From: Komagataella phaffii GS115
Lineage: Eukaryota; Ascomycota; Pichiomycetes; Pichiales; Pichiaceae
Length of the DNA: 64,000 nucleotides
Direction of reading: 5' to 3'
NCBI RefSeq assembly: GCF_000027005.1
Contig: NC_012963.1
Span: 744,001 to 808,000, forward strand
Below the pieces are notes generated by a model. The model had not been told where the DNA came from. It searched no databases and saw nothing but the letters and a program-made list of their open reading frames with translations. Of this stretch, positions 57,669 through 64,000 are shown in pieces. How positions within the stretch are numbered: the stretch's first letter is position 1; the number at the start of each line of letters is the position of its first letter. The translations under genes and the position numbers were made by a program.

Positions 57669-58099
57669 ATAGGCGAAATAACAGTGCATATCATAGTTTA
57701 CGATCGTATTGATTGCGATCAGATCAGATTGAATCAATAGTAATGAAATTAACACCCTTCTCAGAGTGGACTGAATCGACCTAAAAATGGTTTGGAAGGG
57801 CATGGCTGGTACGTGATTGCTCGATTTGGCAATAACCTTGCATTTCAACGGTTTTTTTTCGAGCTTTTTATTATTAGTTTTTGCTGCATCCGTGTCGCTG
57901 TGCATCAGTAGATTTCTAAAGTAGAAATGAAACCAACCTTCTTTGTTAATGTGCCTGATTCACGGGTATTTGAGGTAAAAAACAGGACCTAATGATCAAT
58001 GGCTGGTGTCATCCACCATCCAACGGTTATATATATGAGTAGCATAGCATTCAGGTTGTTCCGTAATCATATCAAACCTTTCTCTCGTTAGCTTCCCAA
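57669..58099. other. ENG1 upstream region
   Basis: 431 bp between the hypothetical gene and ENG1. A TATATATA box lies near 58030-58036, about 65 bp from the ENG1 ATG. No Ace2/Swi5 site (CCAGC) was found with confidence. Confidence 0.45.
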
Positions 58100-61000
58100 A
58101 TGTCATTCTCTTCCAACGTGCCACAACTTTTCTTGTTGTTGGTTCTGTTGACCAATATAGTCAGTGGAGCAGTCATTTCAGTATGGTCCACCTCAAAGGT
58201 TACGAAGACTTTTACTGCCGCTCCAAGAACTGTCACTGTTTATGCTGATGGTGACGGAGTTGTACCATCCAAGTCGGCCGATGGGGACTCAACGAAAGCA
58301 GCCACTGGAGAAATTTCAAATGGCAATTCGAACGAAGGATCAAACCCAAATGAACTTCCCGCATTTTCCACTATCTACGGCCCCAGTGGACGGTACGAAC
58401 TATACCTCTCCACAAGCTATAGTACTTATGCTACCACTCTCTACTACACTAGCACAGCAACTTATGGTACCATTCGTTCTTCAGCCGCACCTGCAAAGGA
58501 GACTCAATCGGTAAGTGAAACTGAAAAAATCATCTCAGTGAATCCAATTGAGGCCTCCACGGCTCCGACGACTACCAGCACGGTTTTTTCGGCTACAACA
58601 TCAATCCCAACAAGTTCTTTGGGACGAATCAGCACAGGATTAGAGACTTCAATTTCTAGCAACCCTCTGGTCACAGAGCCTGTGGCAACTTCGTCGGCCT
58701 CAAGAACTATAGAAACTGCAACCTTGACTGAAAGTGTGCAGATTAGCACCGGTCTAGTGAACGGAACTCGGTCAACTTCAACTTATGAAACTTTGAAGAC
58801 AGTCTACAGTAGCTTCAATTCGTCTACAATAATTGGAACTGCGACTGCTACGCAAACCTCACTTGGCTCGACTTTCACAACTTTGTCAACGCTCTATAGT
58901 AGCTTCAATTCCTCCAGCGCCATTGGGACTGAAACTGCAACAGAAACTTCAAAGGTCTCTCCAACTCAGACTACCGTGCCAAGTCCAGATGTTGGTGTCG
59001 TAGATTTGTTCGAAACTATCGACACTGCACCACCTCCAAGTGTCTTCTCTAGACAGGATTTACCTCTTCCATTGTTGAGCTCAGTGTCTAACAACGGCAA
59101 ACCCTACCAGACCAACAAGTTTTACCAAAACATTGTTATTGGTGATCAAAAGGGGGCGGTAATCACCTATCCATACAGTGTATTCTACACTTCTGAAAAC
59201 CATCTCGGGCTGGGAATCTCTCACTACACAGAGAGTGATAAGGTGTTTGGGCCCACCAATTCAAACGGAGCCTCCAGTTACTTCCTTAATCCTACCCTGG
59301 TTGGTCACTTAGTTTTATCGGCCAAAGAGTTCACATCTTCAGGATTGAGTTTGCAAGTTTCAGAGTTGAAAGAATTGTCAGTATTGGCAACTTTGCAATC
59401 CTCCAGCGGATCTGTTCACGCTCCATTGGTGGAAGGAATGGGATTTGTCTCTGGGGTTTACGAGGGATCTCTGACACTCAGACTGAGCTCTCAAGTTGGT
59501 TTTAAGACTCTAACTCAGGAGACTTCTAAAACTCTTCCTTCCGGAGTTCTAAAGTTCAGAGTAACTCTTTTCAGTGATATTGAATGGTTGGTTTATGTGA
59601 CACTCCCAGAGGGCACTTCGTCAGACTACAAGTTAGAAATCACAGACAATTACACCCTGCAAGGAACCGAGTCGGTTGACGGGTTAATTGTGCAAGTTGC
59701 CAAGGCAGCTGAGAAAGAAGAGTCTGAAATTTACTACGACTATGCGGCTGGTATGTACCCTGAGTCTGCAGTGGTTACCGGTTCGACAGATATTTCCACC
59801 AATGTTGCCTCATATAGTATCGTATATGACACTAAGGGGAAGTCATCTTCAGGAAGCACCCTAGTGTTTGCCCTACCCCACCAAGTCGACTCCATCGACG
59901 AATCAACCAATGCTCGTGACACGGGAGTTCAATTGGAATCAACCACCAAGGGCAAACTAAGGGCTTACCTGACCAATGTCCTAGGACTCCAAGAGACCGT
60001 AACCTCTCAAATCCAATTTCTGCCTTGGGCCTCTTTCATGAGTAAAACTCTCTCATACACAGCACAACAACTACAAGAGCTTGCCCAAATTGCCAATGAC
60101 GAAATCTCGCAGGACATCAAAAATGCAGTGACGGGGCTGGACTCCAACTACTTTTCAGGAAAAGTCCTGGACAAGTATGCTTACATTTTGCTGGTCATTT
60201 CAGACATCATCCAGGACGATGAGGTTGCTCTGAGTCTTTTAGAGACCTTGAAAGAGACTATTGGAGTGTTCACCTCAAACCAGCAGTACTATCCACTAAT
60301 GTACGACACAAGGTATGGAGGAGTGACATCCACTGGGTCTCAAAGTGGAGACACCGGTGTTGACTTTGGATCTGCATATTACAACGATCACCATTTCCAT
60401 TACGGTTACTTCATCCACGCAGCAGCTGTAATCGGACATGTCGACAACAAGATAGGCAATGGGACCTGGGCTCAAGCCAATAAAGACTGGGTCAACTCTT
60501 TGGTCAGAGATGTTGCCAACCCTTCAGATGGGGATTCTTACTTCCCTGTTTCCAGGTCTTTCGATTGGTACCAGGGCCATTCGTGGGCCAGCGGGCTGTT
60601 CTCCGCATACGATGGACGAAACCAAGAGTCTAGTTCGGAAGATTACAACTTTGCCTATGGAATGAAGTTATGGGGAGCAGTAATTGGCGATACCTCCATG
60701 GAGCAGAGAGGAAACCTGATGCTTTCTATAATGAGTCGAGCTATAGGAACGTACTTCCTCTTTGAGGACAGCAACGCTGTGGTCCCATCGGAGATCATCC
60801 CCAACAGGGTTGCGGGAATTCTGTTTGAAAACAAAATGGATTACACCACTTATTTTGGTACTAATAAGGAATACATCCACGGTATCCACATGCTGCCTAT
60901 CACACCAGCCTCCTCGTTGATCAGGACGCCCCAATTTGTCTCTCAGGAGTGGTCCTCTGTGATTTCAAACATACTGCCAGATGTGAACTCAGGATGGACG

Positions 61001-61153
61001 GGAATTCTGAGATTAAACCAGGCACTTTCTGATCCTGTGTCTGCATTTTCATTTTTTTCAAATGATGATGTATGGAACAATAACTATCTAGATAATGGCC
61101 AAAGTCGTACATGGGCATACGCATTTTCTGCAGGACTGGCTAATTCCGTTTAA
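58100..61153 (+). CDS. ENG1: Endo-1,3-beta-glucanase, glycoside hydrolase family 81 (Eng1/Dse4)
   Basis: 1017 residues (yeast Dse4/Eng1 is 1117). Signal peptide about 1-23 (LFLLLVLLTNIVSGA). Residues 25-300 are Ser/Thr-rich, likely O-mannosylated, and include a tandem pair of about 35-residue repeats centred on YSSFNSS (near 237 and 267). The GH81 domain starts near 325 with NNGKPYQTNKFYQN. DHHFHYGYF (about 764-772) carries the catalytic Asp and ESSSEDYNFAYGMK the catalytic Glu pair. In yeasts Eng1 dissolves the septum for daughter-cell separation. The secreted form distinguishes it from the cytoplasmic Acf2 paralog. Confidence 0.93.
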   Translation: MSFSSNVPQLFLLLVLLTNIVSGAVISVWSTSKVTKTFTAAPRTVTVYADGDGVVPSKSADGDSTKAATGEISNGNSNEGSNPNELPAFSTIYGPSGRYELYLSTSYSTYATTLYYTSTATYGTIRSSAAPAKETQSVSETEKIISVNPIEASTAPTTTSTVFSATTSIPTSSLGRISTGLETSISSNPLVTEPVATSSASRTIETATLTESVQISTGLVNGTRSTSTYETLKTVYSSFNSSTIIGTATATQTSLGSTFTTLSTLYSSFNSSSAIGTETATETSKVSPTQTTVPSPDVGVVDLFETIDTAPPPSVFSRQDLPLPLLSSVSNNGKPYQTNKFYQNIVIGDQKGAVITYPYSVFYTSENHLGLGISHYTESDKVFGPTNSNGASSYFLNPTLVGHLVLSAKEFTSSGLSLQVSELKELSVLATLQSSSGSVHAPLVEGMGFVSGVYEGSLTLRLSSQVGFKTLTQETSKTLPSGVLKFRVTLFSDIEWLVYVTLPEGTSSDYKLEITDNYTLQGTESVDGLIVQVAKAAEKEESEIYYDYAAGMYPESAVVTGSTDISTNVASYSIVYDTKGKSSSGSTLVFALPHQVDSIDESTNARDTGVQLESTTKGKLRAYLTNVLGLQETVTSQIQFLPWASFMSKTLSYTAQQLQELAQIANDEISQDIKNAVTGLDSNYFSGKVLDKYAYILLVISDIIQDDEVALSLLETLKETIGVFTSNQQYYPLMYDTRYGGVTSTGSQSGDTGVDFGSAYYNDHHFHYGYFIHAAAVIGHVDNKIGNGTWAQANKDWVNSLVRDVANPSDGDSYFPVSRSFDWYQGHSWASGLFSAYDGRNQESSSEDYNFAYGMKLWGAVIGDTSMEQRGNLMLSIMSRAIGTYFLFEDSNAVVPSEIIPNRVAGILFENKMDYTTYFGTNKEYIHGIHMLPITPASSLIRTPQFVSQEWSSVISNILPDVNSGWTGILRLNQALSDPVSAFSFFSNDDVWNNNYLDNGQSRTWAYAFSAGLANSV

Positions 61154-62429
61154 AGAGGTGTAATTTCATATATAAAATTTGGCGATATTTTTAATAAGGT
61201 ACCACACATAGTTGACGTTGATTGTGCTGTTCTTTTCGCGATAGGACAGGTGCACGGGAGATCATCCTTGTATCTTTTCTTTTTGCATGTGGGTCTTTTT
61301 TTTTTTCTCTTGTCGCCTAGAATTGTTATTTCATTCCATTCCATTTCATTTTGACTTCTGACAGTCCCTCCCCACTGGTAACAATCTGCCAGTAAAAGTT
61401 TCGTCAGTTTCTTTCTTGGTCCAACTGGGAATGGAAGGGTGCAGCCTCTCATTTCTGTTGTGCCCTTTCAAGGCGTGTTTACCATTTTCGGCTGATGGGA
61501 GTGGACTAAAAGGAAATTACCCTATTGACACAATCCGACTTTCGTGGATCTTGTTTTAGTAAACCCATTTTTGGGTTGCTTTTGAACAAAAAAAAAAGAC
61601 ACAAGTCTGCATATTACTAAGAATTACCATGGTAACATATTGCACTTGCATGCGCAGAATGCATTAACAACAAGCAGCTCAGAAAGGCTGAAATTGAGGA
61701 TACGCGCTTCATTAAAAAATGCTGCGTTTGAAAATGTGTGCAACAACTTTGCATCAGCACAGAAAACACGACGCAGTAGTCCTAGTAGGGTGATATTTGG
61801 CCGCCATCTTGCTCTGGAGTGTCGAGTTAATTATTTTGCCCCTTGATTTCAAAACGTTACTTTGTTTCCTTTTTTTCTAGTTCACCTTTTGTACGGGTTA
61901 GTAACTTTGCATATCTGATTGTTACAAAAGTGGATGGCAATGCAAGCTGGATGCGCATGAACAGTGTTCCAGGCACTAATTTTAACGTGATGTGTCTCTT
62001 CTCGAAGATGCATTATTTTATACACAGCATCTTGGTTGCATTACATTATGTATGCACCTATCATGTATATATGTACGCCCGTAAGTAATCGTAGGTCTAA
62101 TAAGCAAACGTATGCAGAGGTTGTAAATTTTTGAAACGCTCAGTCGGAGCATCATTTCCAAGGCTAAGTTGTGTTCTTCTTCTTCTTTCCTCCCTACACT
62201 CCCAAAAATTCCTTGCCACTTCAGATTTCTTTTGTGAAAACTTTCAATACTCAGAACACTCCCCTCCAGACTATAGAGTTCCACTCTCCCCCTCCTCTAT
62301 TCAATTTCAACTCTCTTGTTGTCAAGAGATCCAGTGTTAGATTGTTGCCACAAGGAAAGAGAAACAAGGAAACATTCCATTTCATCCATTCTCGTATCAA
62401 CTGGCACCCCACGATATTTACCACTACTT
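61154..62429. other. 1.3-kb region upstream of the TPR repressor-like gene
   Basis: No convincing coding frame. Purine/pyrimidine asymmetry: T-runs near 61302 and A-runs near 61590, and a C/T-rich leader at 62160-62310. The size suggests a long, regulated promoter or 5' UTR. Small ORFs of 60-100 codons show no recognisable family. Confidence 0.45.
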
Positions 62430-64000
62430 ATGAACGAACCTTCACAGCCTCCGCCAGTGACACTGGAAGTGAGGCATGATCCCGTACCAACGTCTCAAGC
62501 TGACTCCCAGCAACGGAAAGTGGTATATGATAAACAACTCGAGTTTCGCAAGATAGCTGTCTCCACTTGGCTAGCGCTCGGATCCATGGCTCACGAAGTC
62601 CACTTGTACCAGCTGGCAATTGATTCGTTCGATTTTGCCCTCCAAAATGATCCATTCAACGAGAAGGCTCTTTGTGGACTCGCAGCTGCATTGAGGGCTA
62701 TGGATCTGGTCAAGGACCAAACAGACGGTACCGCAGCGGCCCTGGATGTTATCAACGACCTTTTATCACGCTCATCAGAGCTTTACAAAGATCCATCTAT
62801 CTGGAGAGAAGCTGCCGAATGCTATCTACTCTTAAACAACACAACGAATGCCATGGAGGCCCTACAAAGATGTATTCAATTAACTCCCAACAACTCTGCA
62901 TTATGGTTACTTAAAGGACAAACATTGATGGCCGCAGGTTCCAAACATGAGGCCGTCGATGCACTGAACACAGCCTTGGTGAAACTCCCCAATGACGTTG
63001 CAGACTATACAAAAGAAGAGATTGACGTGGCCCGTTCCACCCACTCAGAATTTGCCTCCGTTCTTGCTGCGGAGGGCAACATCGAAGCTGCCAGGGATGA
63101 GTTGGAGGCCACTTTGGCTCTTCCGCCTCCCTCTTCTTCCCGCTTCACAGAGTATTCCTCTCTTTGGTGCGCCCTCATTAGTGCTAATGAGCGCCTTGGA
63201 GATATGGCCAAGGCAGTGCGCGTCTGTGAGGAGGCATCTGGACTGTTAGGATTCGAGCCATGCATATATATATGCCACGCATACTTGTTGCTACTACCGA
63301 ACAGTCACGTATTTAACCCACAGTCTGCTTGTGTCCTGCTTCGGCAAGTTGTTAATTCGGAAAGCAACGACTTTCTACCATGGTTTTTACTTGGTGAGGC
63401 TTATCAAATGCTGCGCCAACCAAGCGAGGCCTACGAAGCATTCCAGTTGGCCTTGAAAAGGGCTCCAAACCACACAATTGTATGGCTTGCAGTGGGAAAC
63501 CTTTATGCCGAACTGGGCCAGCTGGCTGATGCCCTTAGCGCGTATATGTTTGTCATCAAACGTGAAACAGAACAAGAACAAGAGAGCAAGATTTTGCTCT
63601 CATTTGCTTGGGAGGGTCTTTCATCGGTGTACGAAAAGTGTCATGGTCAGTTGGCTGACTCTATAGAGGCCTGTATGAAGTCAAGCAGCTATGCAAGCCA
63701 AGCGGGTGATAGCTCTCGGGCAAATTTCTTGAACTCGCGATTGGAAACTTTACGAAGAGTGGTATCTGGAGAGATTCCGCTTTCTGATTACAGACCAAGC
63801 ACATGTTGTCAATCTCCGTTATATTTACTGCGAGATCTTACTTCACTGAGTATATCTGAAAGAGAAAATTTGGCCAATGCTTCGTTAGATGACATCGCAT
63901 CCGCTCCAGAAATCAAGAGTAGCAGCAAGAAGCGAACTGACACTTCGAGACCAATGCCTCCCTACCCGTCTCACTCCGCAAATAACTATAACCTACCATC
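62430..64000 (+). CDS. Cyc8/Ssn6-like TPR protein (3' end outside window)
   Basis: Open from ATG 62430 to the window edge (523 codons). A solenoid of tetratricopeptide repeats from about residue 40 to 440: WLALGSMAHEVHLYQLAIDSF, WREAAECYLLLNNTTNAMEAL, WLLKGQTLMAAGSKHEAVDAL, WFLLGEAYQMLRQPSEAYEAF, WLAVGNLYAELGQLADALSAY. The closing repeat with CHGQLADSIEACMKS and the following SRLETL parallel the Ssn6 end of TPRs (CNNQLSDALDAYKQA, RLEALTK). Repeats are less regular than in Ssn6 and the flanking poly-Gln/Ala tracts of yeast Cyc8 are not seen in the visible part. It could be the Cyc8 corepressor itself or a divergent paralog. Confidence 0.75.
   Translation, partial: MNEPSQPPPVTLEVRHDPVPTSQADSQQRKVVYDKQLEFRKIAVSTWLALGSMAHEVHLYQLAIDSFDFALQNDPFNEKALCGLAAALRAMDLVKDQTDGTAAALDVINDLLSRSSELYKDPSIWREAAECYLLLNNTTNAMEALQRCIQLTPNNSALWLLKGQTLMAAGSKHEAVDALNTALVKLPNDVADYTKEEIDVARSTHSEFASVLAAEGNIEAARDELEATLALPPPSSSRFTEYSSLWCALISANERLGDMAKAVRVCEEASGLLGFEPCIYICHAYLLLLPNSHVFNPQSACVLLRQVVNSESNDFLPWFLLGEAYQMLRQPSEAYEAFQLALKRAPNHTIVWLAVGNLYAELGQLADALSAYMFVIKRETEQEQESKILLSFAWEGLSSVYEKCHGQLADSIEACMKSSSYASQAGDSSRANFLNSRLETLRRVVSGEIPLSDYRPSTCCQSPLYLLRDLTSLSISERENLANASLDDIASAPEIKSSSKKRTDTSRPMPPYPSHSANNYNLP

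Noticed and set aside
61640..62088. Small plus-strand ORFs upstream of the TPR gene
   Set aside because: No start context, family or repeat structure; composition like intergenic DNA.
1..64000. Transposon, LTR, CRISPR, centromere or horizontally acquired island
   Set aside because: No transposase, integrase or reverse transcriptase frames, no long direct or inverted repeats noticed by eye, and gene content is uniformly yeast housekeeping.

Overview
This is a eukaryotic, yeast-type chromosomal window. Genes are compact and mostly intronless. The introns I find carry GTAAGT donors and, in one gene, TACTAAC branch sites. tRNA genes have internal promoters and T-run terminators. The protein set (complex I subunit, peroxisomal PXP-18, cell-surface Cu-only superoxide dismutase, PBS2, CWH43, KAP122) fits a methylotrophic budding yeast, most likely Komagataella phaffii (Pichia pastoris) or a close relative. 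That species call is my inference from remembered protein families. I see no rRNA, CRISPR array, transposon, LTR or horizontally acquired island.

Layout. 1-13 kb: the end of a SET-domain methyltransferase, chitin deacetylase (with a decayed copy of its own promoter and 5' end upstream), a LOG-family phosphoribohydrolase, PBS2 MAPKK, Mediator SIN4/MED16, NADP-glutamate dehydrogenase, peroxisomal POX18, a secreted Cu-only SOD and ISA1. 13-27 kb: FRA1, KAP122, RFA1 divergent from RPN14 (frameshifted here), COG7 and PMC1. 27-37 kb: a coiled-coil protein, tRNA-Ala(AGC), RNase H2 subunit B, VMS1, tRNA-Arg(TCG), a tricalbin (frameshifted here) and tRNA-Arg(TCT). 37-45 kb: CIT1, a 2.3-kb intergenic region, a bHLH-zipper factor and CWH43. 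45-57 kb: a spliced complex I subunit, a probable ornithine decarboxylase antizyme needing a +1 frameshift, two HAD-phosphatase paralogs (CTO1-like) on either side of an M20 peptidase, a WKF protein and CAND1, then a three-exon trimethyllysine dioxygenase. 57-64 kb: a hypothetical phospho-rich protein, the ENG1 endoglucanase and the start of a Cyc8/Ssn6-like TPR protein.

The genes are mostly housekeeping and do not form one pathway. Small thematic links are visible: ISA1 next to FRA1 (Fe-S assembly and iron sensing), ER/plasma-membrane and cell-surface functions (tricalbin, CWH43, SOD, CDA, ENG1), and calcium/stress signalling (PMC1, PBS2). CWH43, a CTO1-like gene and the WKF gene lie close together here. 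From memory, their S. cerevisiae counterparts YCR017C, YCR015C and YCR016W are adjacent.

The most interesting object is at 45933-46662. Two overlapping reading frames join at a UGU-UGA-C stop by skipping one base, the arrangement of an antizyme gene. The joined product would be about 230 residues with antizyme-like core spacing, and it also requires an in-frame intron that may be only 36 nt. Otherwise the window looks like ordinary conserved yeast chromosome; I found no new multi-gene system.
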